A stretch of DNA of 64,000 nucleotides from Eutreptiella sp. 'Long Island Sound 2002' (lineage: Eukaryota > Euglenozoa > Euglenophyceae > Eutreptiales > Eutreptiaceae): NCBI GenBank assembly GCA_964036045.1, contig OZ038391.1, forward strand, positions 37,175,833 through 37,239,832, read 5' to 3'. The notes beneath the pieces are model-generated. The model worked only from the letters and a program-made list of their open reading frames with translations, did not search any database and was not told the DNA's origin. Positions 26,801 to 40,000 of the stretch are shown one piece after another (within the stretch, counting starts at the first letter, position 1; the number at the start of each line of letters is the position of its first letter). The translations under genes and the position numbers were made by a program.

Positions 26801-29800
26801 GCATACCCCCCCCCGCGCCCACAAAGGTTCCGGCATACCCCACCCTGAGCCCACAAAAGTTCCGGCATAGCCCCCCCGAGCCCACAAAAATTCCGGCATA
26901 CCCCCCCCCTGAGCCCACAAAAGTTCCGGCATACCCCCCCGAGCCCACAAAAGTTCCGGCATATCCCCCCCCCGAGCCCACAAATGTTCCGGCATACCCC
27001 CCCCCAGAGCCCACATAATTTCCGGCGTACCCCCCCCGTGAGACCACAAAAGTCCCGGCACACCCCCCCCTGAGCCCCCAAAACTTCCGGCATACCCCCC
27101 CCTGAGCGCACAAAAGTTCCGGCCCACCCCCCCCCAAAGCCCCCAAAACTTTTGGCATCCCCCCCCCAAAGCCCCCAAAAGTTCCGGCATACCCCCCCTG
27201 AGCCCACAAAAGTTCCGGCATACCCCCCCCCCAATCCCACGATAGTTCCGGCATACCCCCCCCCGAGCCCACAAAAGTTCCGGCATAGCCCCCCCTGAGC
27301 CCACAAAAGTTCCGGCATACCCCCCCTAGGCCCACCACGGTTCTGGCATACCCCCCCCCAGAGCCCACAAAAGTTCCGGCATAGCCCCCCCTAAGCCCAC
27401 AAAAGCCCTGGCATTGCCCCCCCTGAGCCCACAAAAGTTCCGGCATACCCCCCCCTAAGCCCACAAAAGTTCTGGCTTACCCCCCCTTGAGCCCCCAAAA
27501 GTTCCGGCATCCCCCCCCCCTGAGCCCCCAAAATTTCCGGCATACCCCCCAATGAGCGCACAACAGTTCCGGCATACCCCCCCCGAGCCCACAAAAGTTC
27601 CGGCAAACCCCCCCCTGAACCCCCAAAACTTCCGGCATACCCCCCAATGAGCGCACAACAGTTCCGGCATACCCCCCCCGAGCCCACAAAAGTTCTGGCA
27701 TACCCCCCCCCGAGCCCACAAAATTTCCGGCATACCCCCCCCATAGCCCACAAAATTTCCGGCATACCCCCCCTTGAGACCACAAAAGTCCTGGCACACC
27801 CCCCCCCTGAGCCCCCAAAACTTCCGGCATACCCCCCCCGAGCGCACAACATTTCCGGCATACCCCCCCCTAAGCCCACAAAAATTCCGAGATACCCCCC
27901 CCAAAGCCCCCAAAAGATTTGGCATACCCCCCCCAAAGCCCCCAAAAGTTCCGGCATACCCCCCCTGAGCCCACAAAAGTTCCGGCATACCCCCCCCCCA
28001 AGCCCACGATAGCTCCGGCATACCCCCCCCCAAGCCCACAAACGTTCCGGCATAGCCCCCCCTGAGCCCACAAAAGTTCCGGCATACCCCCCCCTGAGCC
28101 CACAAAAGTTCCGGCATACCCCCCCCGAGTGCCCACAAAAGTTCCGGCATAGCCCCCCCTAAGCCCACAAAAGCTCTGGCATTGCCCCCCCTGAGCCCAC
28201 AAAAGTTCCGGCATACCCCCCCCTAAGCACACAAAAGTTCTGGCTTACCCCCCCTTGAGCCCCCAAAAGTTCCGGCATCCCCCCCCTCCCCTGAGCCCCC
28301 AAAAGTTCCGGCATACCCCCCCGTGAGCCCACAAAAGTTCCGGCATACCCCCCCCTGAACCCCCAAAACTTCCGGCATACCGCCCCCGAGCGCACAACAA
28401 TTCCGGCATCCCCCCCCCCCTAAGCCCACAAAAGTTCCGGCATACCCCCCCCCTAAAGCCCCCAAAAGTTCTGGCGAACCCCCCCCAAAGCCCCCAAAAG
28501 TTCCGGCATACCCCCCCCTAAGCCCACAAAAGTTCCGGCATAGCCCCCCTTGAGTCCACAAATCTTCCAGCATACCCCCGCGTGAGCCCGGGAAAGTCCC
28601 GGCATACCCCCCTTGAGCCCTCAAAACTTCCGGCATACCCTTCCTTGAGCCCCCAAAAGTTCTGTCATACCCCTCCTTGAGCCCACAAAAGTTCCGGCAT
28701 ACCCCCCCGTGAGCCCTCAACAGCTCCGGCATACCCCCCCCGCGCCCACAAAGGTTCCGGCATACCCCACCCTAAGCCCACAAAAGTTCCAGCATACCCC
28801 CCCCTAAGCGCACGATCGTTCCGGCATACCCCCCCCCCCGAGCCCACAAAAGTTCCGGCATAGCCCCTCCCGAGCCCAAAAAAATATCGGTATACCCCCC
28901 GGTCAGCCCGGAAAAGTTCCGGCATATCCCCCCTGAGCCCTCAAAAATTCCGGCATACCCTTCCCTGAGCCCTCAAAAAGTTCCGTCATACCCCCCCGTG
29001 AGCCCACAAAAGTTCCGGCATACCCCCCCCCTGAGCCCCCAAAAGTTCCGGCCTACCCCCCTTTGAGCGCACAACAGTTCCGGCATACCCCCCCTAGGCC
29101 CTGGAAACCTCCCGGCATACCAGCCCAAAAGCTCCCAAAAGTTCCGGCATACGAACCCCTAAGCCCCCAACAGTTCTGGCATACCCCCCCCGCGCCCACA
29201 AAGGTTCCGGCATACCCCACCCTGAGCTCACAAAAGTTCCGGCATACCCCCCCCTGAGCTCACAAAAGTACCGGCATACCCCCCCCAGAGCCCACATAAT
29301 TTCCGGCATACCCCCCCCCGTGAGACCACAAAAGTCCCGGCACACACCCCCCTGAACCCCCAAAACTTCCGGCATACCCCCCCCAAAGCCCCCAAAAGTT
29401 TTGGCATACCCCCCCCAAAGCCCCCAAAAGTTCCGGCTTAGCCCCCTGAGCCCACAAAAGTTCCGGCATACTCCCCCCCAATCCCACGATAGTTCCGGCA
29501 TACCCCCCCCCCCAAGCCCACAAAAGTTCCGGCATAGCCCCCCCTGAGCCCACAAAAGTTCCGGCATACCCCCCCTGGGCCCACCACAGTTCTGGCATAC
29601 CCCCCCCCAGAGCCCACAAAAGTTCCGGCATAGCCCCCCCTAAGCCCACAAAAGCTCTGGCATTGCCCCCCCTGAGCCCACAAAAGTTCCGGCATAGCCC
29701 CCCCTAAGCCCACAAAAGTTCTGGCTTACCCCCCCTTGAGCCCCCAAAAGTTCCGGCATCCCCCCCCCCCTGAGCCCCCAAAATTTCCGGCATACCCCCC

Positions 29801-30832
29801 CGTGAGCCCACAAAAGTTCCGGCATACCCCCCCCGAGCCCACAAAAGTTCCGGCATATCCCCCCCTGAGCCCACAAAAGTTCCGGCATACCCCCCCCAGA
29901 GCCCACAAAATTTCCGGCATACCCCCCCGTGAGACCACAAAAGTCCTGGCACACCCCCCCCTGAGCCCCTAAAACTTCCGGCATACCCCCGCCTGAGCGC
30001 ACAACATTTCCGGCATACCCCACCCTAAGCCCACAAAAATTCCGGGATACCCCCCCCAAAGCCGCCAAAAGTTTTGGCATACCCCCCCCCAAAGCCCCCA
30101 AAAGTTCCGGCATACCCCCCCTGAGCCCACAAAAGTTCCGGCATACCCCCCCCCCAAGCCCACGATAGTTCCGGCATACCCCCTCCCGAGCCCACAAAAG
30201 TTCCGGCGTAGCCCCCCCTGAGCCCACAAAAGTTCTGGCATACCCCCCCCTGAGCCCACAAAAGTTCCGGCATACCCCCCCCGAGTGCCCACAAAAGTTC
30301 CGGCATAGCCCCCCCTGAGCCCACAAAAGCTCTGGCATTGCCCCCCTTGAGCCCACAAAAGTTCCGGCATACCCCCCCCTAAGCCCACAAAAGTTCTGGC
30401 TTACCCCCCCTTGAGCCCCCAAAAGTTCCGGCATCCCCCCCCCTCTGAGCCCCCAAAAGTTCCGGCATACCCCCCCGTGAGCCCACAAAAGTTCCGGCAT
30501 ACCCCCCCCCTGAACCCCCAAAAGTTCCGGCATATCCCCCCCTGAGCGCACAACAGTTCCGGCATACCCCCCCTAAGCCCACAAAAGTTCCGGCATATCC
30601 CCCCCAAAGCCCCCAAAAGTTCCGGCATACCCCCCCCCCTAAGTCCACAAACGTTCCGGCATACCCCCCCCTCAGCCCACAAAAATTCTGGCATACCCCC
30701 CCCTGAGCCCCCAAAAGTTCCGGCATTACCCCCCGTGAGCCCACAAAAGTTCCGGCATACCCCCCCCTGAACCCCCAAAACTTCCGGCATACCGCCCCTG
30801 AGCGCACAACAATTCCGGCATTCCCCACCCTA
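17885..30832. repeat. About 32-bp satellite array, block B (C-rich strand on +)
   Basis: This is the same satellite as block A, in the same orientation, continuing after LINE-A. The phase resumes with CGGCATA, as expected if LINE-A simply split one monomer. Two rare variants mark higher-order structure: CCGGCAGACCCCCCCGAAGCCC and CTACGCCCAGAAAAGTTCCGGCATACCAGCCCAAAAG. The array runs directly into the assembly gap. I see no coding or RNA gene. Confidence 0.97.
19031..26200. repeat. Higher-order satellite repeats with diagnostic GGCAGACC marker
   Basis: The marker GGCAGACCCCCCCGAAGCCCAC occurs at 19,031, 20,047, 22,539, 24,816 and 26,103, each time followed by the same ordered variants (CCCCGTGAGCC, GTCATACCCCCCCCGCGCCCAC, CCCCACTCTCAGCCC). 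Spacings are about 1,016, 2,492, 2,277 and 1,287 bp. A second marker, CTACGCCCAGAAAAG followed by ATACCAGCCCAAAAG, occurs near 19,798, 20,858, 21,560, 22,870, 23,513, 23,907, 25,502 and 26,750. Unit lengths differ, which points to unequal crossover or conversion with indels and not to one fixed unit. Confidence 0.8.
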
Positions 30833-31032
30833 NNNNNNNNNNNNNNNNNNNNNNNNNNNNNNNNNNNNNNNNNNNNNNNNNNNNNNNNNNNNNNNNNNNN
30901 NNNNNNNNNNNNNNNNNNNNNNNNNNNNNNNNNNNNNNNNNNNNNNNNNNNNNNNNNNNNNNNNNNNNNNNNNNNNNNNNNNNNNNNNNNNNNNNNNNNN
31001 NNNNNNNNNNNNNNNNNNNNNNNNNNNNNNNN
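30833..31032. other. Assembly gap (200 N)
   Basis: Exactly 200 N separate satellite in C-rich orientation on the left from the same satellite in G-rich orientation on the right. The round number suggests a scaffolding gap of unknown true length. The junction therefore gives no direct evidence for how the two arms are connected. Confidence 0.99.
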
Positions 31033-34000
31033 TTGGGGGCTTGGAGGTGGGTATGCCGGAACTTTTGGGCGCTTAGAGAGGGGTATGCCGGAACTTTTGG
31101 GGGCTCAAAGGGGGGTATGCCGGAAGTTTTGTGGGCTCACCGGGGGGCATGCCGGAACTTTTGGGAGCTAAGGTGGGGGGTATGCCGGAACTTTTGTGGG
31201 CTCAGGGGGGGGGTATGCCGGAACTTTTGTGGGCTCGGGGGGGTATGGCGGAACTTTTGTGGGTTCAGGGGGGGGTATGCCGGAACTTTTGTGGGCTTAG
31301 GGAGGGGTATGCCGGAACTTTTGGGGGCTTAGGAGGGGAGTCTGCCGGAACTTTTGGGGGCTCAGGGAGGGGTATGCCGGAACTTGTGGGGGCTTGGCGG
31401 GGGTATGGCGGAACTTTTGGGGGCTCAAGGGGGGGTATGCCGGAGCTTTTGTGGGCTCAGGGGGGGGTATGCCAGAACTTTTGGGGGCTCAGGGGGGGGT
31501 TATGCCGAAACTATGCCGGAACTATGCCGGAACTGTTGTGCGCTCAGCGGGGGTTATGCCGGAACAGTTGGGGGCTCAGGACGGGGTAATGCCGGAACTT
31601 TTGGGGGCTGAAGGGGGGGTATGCTGGAACTTTTGGGGGCTCAATAGGGGGGTATGCCGGAACTTTTGGGGGCTTGGGGGGGGGCTTGCCGGAACTTTTG
31701 TGGGCTCAGGGGGGGGTATGCCGGAACTTTTGCGGGCTCGGGGGGGGTATGGCGGAACTTTTGTGGGTTCAGGGGGGTATGCCGTAACTTTTGTGGGCTT
31801 AGGGAGGGGTATGCCGGAACTTTTGTGGGCTCAAGGGGGGGGGGTATGCCTGAACTTTTGACAGCTCAAGGGGGGGGTATGCCGGAACTTTTGGGGGCTT
31901 GTGGGGGGGTATGCCAGAACTTTTGTGGGCTCAGGGGGGGGTTTGCTGGAACTTTTGCGGGCTCACGGGGGGTGTATGCTGAAGATATTGGAGGAGAAAG
32001 GGGGGGTATGCCGGAACTTTTGTGGGCTCAGGGGGGGCTATGCTGGAACTTTTGTGGGCTCGGGGGGGGGGCATGCCGGAACTTTTGTGGGCTTAGGGGG
32101 GGGGTATGATAGAACTTTTGGGGGCTCACAGGGGGCTTAGGGGGGGGTGTGCCGGAACTTTTGAAGGCTTAGGGGGGGGTATGACGGAACTTAGGTGGGC
32201 TTAGGGGGGGGTATGCCGGAACCTTTGTGGGCTCACGGGGGAGTATGCCGGAACTTTTGGGGGCTCAGGGGGGTATGCCGGAAGTTTTGGGGGCTTGGGG
32301 GGGGGGGTATGCCGGAACTTAGGTGGGCTTAGGGGGGGTATGCCGGAACCTTTGTGGGCTAAGGGGGGGGGTATGCCGGAACTTAGGTGGGCTTACGGGG
32401 GGGTATGCCGGAACCTTTGTGGGCTCACGGGGGGGTATGCCGGAACTTTTGGGGGCTTGGGGGGGGGTATGCCGGAACTTTTGGGGGCTCAGGGGGGGAG
32501 GTATGCCGGAACTTAGGTGGTCTTAGGGAGGGGTATGCCGGAACTTTTAAAGGCTCAGGGGGGGTATGCCGGAAGTTTTGGGGGCTTGGGGGGGGGGTAT
32601 GCCGGAACTTTTGGGGGCTCATGGAGGGGGTATGGGGGAACTTTTGTGGGCTTAGGGGGGGGTATGCCCGAACCTTTGTGGGCTCACGGGGGGGTATGCC
32701 GGAACTTTTGGGGGCTTATGGGGGGGTATGCCGGAACCTTTGGTGGCTCAGAGAGGGGTATGCCGGAACTTTTGTGGGCTCAGGAAGGGTATGCCGCAAG
32801 TTTTGGGGGCTTAGCAGGGGGTTTGCCGGAACTTTTGGGGCCTCAAGGGGGGGGTATGCCGGAACTTTTGGGGGCTCGAGGGGGGGGTATGCCGGAACTT
32901 TTGTGGGCTTAGTGGGGGGGGGTATGCCAGTACTTTTGTGGGCTTAGGGAGGGGCATGCCGGATCTTTTGGGGGCTCAAGGGGGTGGTATGCCGGAAGTT
33001 TTGGGGGCTCATATGGGGGTCTGCCGGAACTTTTTTGGGCTCACGGGGGGGTATGCCGGGACTTTTGTGGGCTTAGGGGGGGGTATGCCAGCACTTTTGT
33101 GGGCTTAGGGGGGCGTATGCCGGAAATTTTGTGGGCGCAGGGGGGGGTATGCCGGAATTTTTCGGGGGTTCAGGGGGGGGTATGCCGGAAGTTTTGGGGG
33201 CTCAACGGGGGGGTATGCTGGTGCTTTTGTGGGCTCAGGGGGGGTATGCATGAATTTTGTGGGCTCAGGGGGGGATATGCGGGAGCTTTTGTGGGCTCAA
33301 GGGGGGGTATGCCGCAACTTTTGTGGCCGCAGCGGGGGCTATGCCGGAACTTTTGTGGGCTCGGGGGGGGGTATTCCGGAACTATTGTGGGCTTAGGGGG
33401 GGGTAGGCCGGAAATTTTCTGGGCTCAGTGGGGGGTATGTCGGAACGTTTGTGGGCTCAGGAGGGGCTATGCGGAACTTTTGTGGGCTTGGGAGGGGGTA
33501 TGCCGAAACTTTTGTGGGCTTAGGGAGGGGGCACGCCGGAACTTTTGGGGGCTTTGGGGGGGGTATGCCGGAAATTTTGTGGGCTTAGGGGGGGGGATGC
33601 CAGAACTGTTGTGCGCTCAGAGGGGTTTTGGAACATTTGGGGGCTCAGGGGGGGGTACGCCGGAACTTTTGTGGGCTCAGGGGGGGGTATGCCGCAAATT
33701 TTGCGGGCTCAGGGGGGGGTATGCCGGAACTTTTGGGGGCTCAAGGGGGGGTATGCCGGAGCTTTTGTGGGCTCAGGGGGGGGTATCCCGGAACTTTTGT
33801 GGGCTTGGGGGGGGGGTATGCCAGAACTATTGTGGGCTTAGGGGGGGGTATTGAGGAAGTTTTTTGGGCTTAGGGGGGGGTATGCTGGGACTTTTGTGGG
33901 CTCGAGGGGGGGGTATGCCGGAACTTGAGTGGGCTCAAGGGGGGGTATGCCGGAACTTTTGGGGGCTTGGGGGGCATATGCCGGAACTTTTGGGGGCTCA

Positions 34001-37000
34001 AGGGGGGGTATGCCGGAGCTTTCGTGGGCTCATGGGGGGGTATGCCGGAACTTGTGGGGGCTTGGAGGGGGTATGCCGGAGCTTTTGTGGGCTCAAGGGG
34101 GGGTACCCCGGAAATTTTGTGGGCTTAGGGAGGGTATGCCAGAACTATTGTGGGCTTAGTGAAGGGTATGCCGGAACTTTTGGGGGCTTCGGAGGGGGTA
34201 TGCCGGAAATTTTCTGGGCTCACGGGGGGGGTATTGGCAGAACTTTTGTGGGCTCAGGAGGGGCTATGCCGGAAATTTATTGGGCTCGGGGGGGGGGTAT
34301 GCCAGAACTATTGTGGGCTTAGGGGGGGGTATGCCGGAACTTTTGTGGGCTTAGTGGGGGGTATGCCGGAAGTTTTAGGGGCTTGGGGGGGGTGCTGGAA
34401 CTTTTGTGTGCTCAAGGGGGGGTATGCCGGAACATTTGGGGGCTCAGGGGGGGGTATGACGGAACTTTTGGGGGCTCATGGGGGGGGTATGCCGGAGCTT
34501 TTGTGAGCTCGGGGGGGGGTATGCCGGAACTTTTGTGGGCTCGGGGGGGGGTATGCCGGAACTTTTGCGGTCTTAGGGGGGGGTAGGCCGGAAATTTTGG
34601 GGGCTCAGGGGGGGGGTATGCCGGGACTTTTGGGGGTTCAAGGGGGCGTATGCCGGAACTTTTTGGGGGCTTGGGGGGGGTATGCCAGAAATTTTGTGGG
34701 CTCGAAGGGGGGTACGCCGGAACTTTTGTGGGCTCACAGGGGGGTATGCCGGAACATTTGGGGGCTCAGGGGGGGGTATGCCGCAACTTTTGTGGGCTCA
34801 GAAGAGGTATGCCAGAACTATTGTGGGCTTGGGGGGGGGTATGCCGGAACTTTCTTGGGCTTAGGGGGGGGTATGCCGGAACTTTTGTGGGCTGAGGGGG
34901 GGGTATGCCGGAACTTTTGTTGGCTCAGGGGGGGGTTTGCCGGAACTTTTGGGGGGGTCGGGGGGGGGTATGCCGGAACTTTTGGGGACTTGGGGGGGGT
35001 ATGCAGGATCTTTTGTGGGCTCAAGGGGGGGTATGCCTGAACTTTTGTGGGCTCACAGGGGGGTATGCCGGAACATTTGGGGGCTCAGGGGGGGGTATGC
35101 CGGAACTTTTGGGGGCTCAAGGGGGGGTATGCCGGAGCTTTTGTGGGCTCAGGGGGGGGGTATGCCTGAACTTTTCTGGGCTCACGGTGGGGTATGCCGG
35201 AACTTTTTTGGGCTTAGGGGGGGGTATGCCGGAACTTTTGTGGGCTCAGGGGGGGGGTATGTCGGAACTTTTGGGGGCTCAAGGGGGGGTATGCCGGAGC
35301 TTTTGTGGGCGCAAGGGGAGATACGACGGAACTTGTGGGGGCTCAGGCGGGGCTATGCCGGAACTTTTGTGGGCTAGGGGTGGGTATGCCGGAACTATTG
35401 TGGGCTTGTACGGGGGGGTATGCCGGAAATTTTGGGGGCTCAGGAAGGGGGTATGCCGGAACTTTTGGGGGCTTGGGGGGCATATGCCGGAACTTTTGGG
35501 GGCTCAAGGGGGGGTCTGCCGGAGCTTTTGTGGGCTCATGGGGGGGTATGCCGGAACTTGTGGGGGCTCAAGGGGGGGTATGCCGGAACTTTTGTGGGCT
35601 CAAGGGGGGGTATGCCGGAAATTTTGTGGGCTTAGGGAGGGTATGCCGGAACTATTGTGGGCTTAGGCGGGGGTATGCCGGAACTTTTGGGAGCTCGGGG
35701 GGGGTATGCCAGAACTATTGTGGGCTTAGGGGGGGGTATGCCGGAACTTTTTTGGGCCTAGGGGGGGGTATGCCGGAACTTTTGGGGGCTCAGGGCCAGG
35801 GTATGCCAGAACTATTGTGGATTGAGGGCGGGCTATGCCGGAACTTTTGTGGGCTCAGGGAGGGGTATGCCGGAACCTTTGTGGGCTCAAGGGGGGGTAT
35901 GCCGGAAATTTTGTGGGCTTAGGGAGGGTATGCCGGAAGTATTGTGGGCTTAGGGGGGGGTATGCCGGAACTTTTGGGAGCTCGGGAGGGGGTATGCCAG
36001 AACTTTTGTGGGCTTAGGGGGGGGTATGCCGGAACTTTTTTGGGCCTAGGGGGGGGTAATGGCGGAACTTTTGTGGGCTCAGGAGGGGCTATGCCGGAAA
36101 TTTATTGGGCTCGGGGGGGGGGTATGCCAGAACTATTGTGGGCTTAGGGGGGGGTATGCCGGAACTTTTGTGGGCTTAGTGGGGGGTATGCCGGAACTTT
36201 TAGGGGCTTGGGGGGGGTGCTGGAACTTTTGTGTGCTCAAGGGGGGGTATGCCGGAAGATTTGGGGGCTCAGGGGGGGGGGTATGACGGAACTTTTGGGG
36301 GCTCATGGGGGGGGTATGCCGGAGCTTTTGTGAGCTCGGGGGTGGGGGGTATGCCAGAACTTTTGTGGGCTCGGGGGGGGGTATGCCACAACTATTGTGG
36401 GCTTAGGGAGGGGTATGCCGGAACTTTTGCGGTCTTAGGGGGGGGTATGCCGGAAATTTTGGGGGCTCAGAGGGGGGTATGCCGGGACTTTTGGGGGCTC
36501 AAGGGGGGGTATGCCGGAACTTTTTGGGGGCTTGGGGGGGGTATGCCAGAAATTTTGTGGGCTCAAAGGGGGGTACGCCGGAACTTTTGTGGGCTCACAG
36601 GGGGGTATGCCGGAACAATTGGGGGCTCAGGGGGGGGTATGCCGCAACTTTTGTGGGCTCGGAAGAGGTATGCCAGAACTATTGTGGGCTTGGGGGGGGG
36701 TATGCCGGAACTTTTTTGGACTTAGGGGGGGGTATGCCATAACTTTTGTGGGCTGAGGGGGGGGGTATGCCGGAACTTTTGTTGGCTCAGGGGGGGGTTT
36801 GCCGGAACTTTTGGGGGGGTCAGGGGGGGGTATGCCGGAACTTTTGGGGACTTGGGGGGGGTATGCAAGATCTTTTGTGGGCTCAAGGGGGGGTATGCCT
36901 GAACTTTTGTGGGCTCACAGGGGGGTATGCCGGAACATTCGGGGGCTGAGGGGGGGGTATGCCGGAACTTTTGGGGGTTCAAGGGGGGGTATGCCGGAAC

Positions 37001-40000
37001 TTTTGTGGGCTCAAGGGGGGGTATGCCGGAAATTTTGTGGGCTTAGGGAGGGTATGCCGGAACTATTGTGGGCTTAGGGGGGGGTATGCCGGAACTTTTG
37101 GGAGCTCGGGGGGGGGTATGCCAGAACTATTGTGGGCTTAGGGGGGGGTATGCCGGAACTTTTTTGGGCCTAGGGGGGGGTATGCCGGAACTTTTGGGGG
37201 CTCAGGGCCAGGGTATGCCAGAACTATTGTGGACTGAGGGCGGGCTATGCCGGAACTTTTGTGGGCTCAGGGGGGGGGTATGCCGGAACTTTTGGGGGCT
37301 CAGGGGGGGGGTATGCCGGAACTTTTGGGGGCTTGGGGGGGGTGTGCCGGAACTTTTGTGGGCTTAGGGGGGGGTATGCCGGAACTTTTGGGGGCTCAGG
37401 GCCAGGGTATGCCAGAACTATTGTGGACTGAGGGCGGGCTATGCCGGAACTTTTGTGGGCTCAGGGGGGGGTATGCCGGAACTTTTGGGGGCTCAGGGGG
37501 GGGGGTATGCCGGGACTTTTGGGGGCTTGGGGGGGATATGTCGGAACTTTTGTGGGCTCGGTGGGGGGTATGCCAGAACTATTGTGGGCTTAGGGGGGGC
37601 TATGCCGGAACTTTTGGGGGCTCAGGGGGAGGGTATGCGGGAGCTTTTGTGGGCTGGGGGGGGGTATGCGGGAACTTTTGTGGGCTCGGGGGGGGGGTAT
37701 GCCGGAACTTTTGGGGGCTCAGGGGAGGGTATCCCGGAGCTTTTGTGGGCTCAGTGCGGGCCATGCCGGATCTTTTGTGGGCTCGGGGGGGGGTATGCCA
37801 AAACTATTGTGGGCTTAGGCGGGGGTACGCCGGAACTTTTGTGGCCTTAGGTAGGGGTATGCCGGAACTTTTGGGGGCTCAGGGGGGGGTGTGCCGCAGA
37901 TTTTGGGGGCTTGGGGGGGTATGCCGGAACTTTTGGGGGCTCAAGGGGGGGTATGCCGGAGCTTTTGTGGGCTCATGGGGGGATATGCCGGAACTTTTGT
38001 GGGCTCAGGGGGGGCTATGCCGGAACTTTTGTGGGCTCGGGGGCGGGTATGCCAGAACTTTTGTGGGCTCGGGGGCGGCTATGCCGGAATTTTTGTGGGC
38101 TCAGGGGGGGCTATGTCGGAACTTTTGTGGGCTCGGGGGCGGGTATGCCGGAACTTTTGGGCGCTTCGGGGGGGTCATGCCGGAACTTTTGGGGGCTTTG
38201 GAGGGGGTATGCCAGAACTTTTGGGCGGTCAGGGGGGGGTATGCCGGAACTTTTCTGGGCTCACGGGGGGGTATGCCGGAACTTTTGGGGGCTTAGGGGG
38301 GGTAATGCCGGAACTTTTGGGGGTTCAGCGGGGGCTATGCCGGAACTTTTGCGGGCTCAGGGGGGGGTATGCCGGATCTTTTGTGGGCTTAGGGAGGGGT
38401 ATGCCGGAACTTTTGGGGGCTCAGGGGAGGCTATGCCGGAACTTTTGTGGGCTCGGGGGGGGTTATGCCGGAACTATTGTGCGCTTGGGGGGGGGTATGC
38501 CGGAACTTCTGTGGGCTTAGGGGGGGGTATGCCGGAACTTTTGTGGGCTTAGGGGGGGGTATGCCGGAACTTTTGTGGGCTCAGGGGGGGCTATGCCGGA
38601 AGTTTTGTGGGCTCGGGGGCGGGTATGCCGGAACTTTTGTGGGCTCAGGGGCGGGTATGCCGGAACTTTTGTGGGCTCGGGCGGGGCTATGTCGGAACTT
38701 TTGTGGGCTCGGGGGCGGGTATGCCGGAACTTTAGGGCGCTTAGGGGGGGGTTATGCCGGAACTTTTGGGGACTTGGGGGGGGTATGCCAGAACTTTTGG
38801 TGGCTTTGGGGGGGGTATGCCGGAACATTTGGGCGGTCAAGGGGGGGTATGCCGGAACATTTTTGGGCTCACGGGGGGGTATGCCGGAACTTTTGGGGGC
38901 TTAGGGGGGGTAATGGCGGAACTTTTGGGGGCTCAAGGGGGGGTATGCCAAAACTTTTGTGGGCTCAAGGGGGGGTATGCCGGAAGCTTTGTGGGCTTAG
39001 GAGGGGTATGCCGGAACTTTTGTGGGCTCGGGGGGGGTATGCCGCAACTATTGTGGGCTTCGGGGGGGGGGGTATGCCGGAACTTCTGTGGGCTTAGGGG
39101 GGGGTATGCCGTAAGCTTTGTGGGCTTAGGAGGGGTATGCCGGAACTTTTGGGGGGTCAAGGGAAGGTATGCAGGGACTTTTGTGGGCTCGAGCGGGGGC
39201 TATGCCGGAAGTTTTGTGGGTTCGGGCTGGGGGGTATGCCGGAACTTCTGTGGGCTTAGGGGGGGGTATGCCGGAAGCTTTGTGGGCTTAGGAGGAGTAT
39301 GCCGGAACTTTTGTGGGCTCAAGGGGGGGTATGCCGGATCTTTTGTGGGCTTAGGGAGGGGTATGCCGGAACTTTTGGGGGCTCAGGGGAGGCTATGCCG
39401 GAACTTTTGTGGGCTCGGGGGGGGGTTATGCCGGAACTATTGTGCGCTTGGGGGGGGGGTATGCCGGAACTTTTGTGGGCTTAGGGGGGGGTATGCCGGA
39501 AATTTTGGGGGCTTAGGGGGGGCTATGCCGGAGCTTTTGTGGGCTCAGGGGGGGTATGCCGGAACTTTTGTGGCCTTAGGTAGGGGTATGCCGGAACTTT
39601 TGTGGGCTGAGGGGGGGGTATGACGGAACATTTGGGGGCTCAGGGAGGGGTGTGCCGGAACTTTTGGGGGCTTGAGGGGGTATGCCGGAACTTTTGGGGG
39701 CTCAAGGGGGGGTATGCCGGAGCTTTTGTGGGCTCATGGGGGGATATGCCGGAACTTTTGTGGGCTCAGGGGGGGCTATGCCGGAAGTTTTGTGGGCTCG
39801 GGGGCGGGTATGCCGGAACTTTTGTGGGCTCAAGGGCGGGTATGCCGGAACTTTTGTGGGCTCGAGGGGGGCTATGTCGGAACTTTTGTGGGCTCGGGGG
39901 CGGGTATGCCGGAACTTTAGGGCGCTTAGGGAGGGGTTATGCCGGAACTTTTGGGGACTTGGGGGGGGGATGCCAGAACTTTTGGTGGCTTTGGGGGGGG

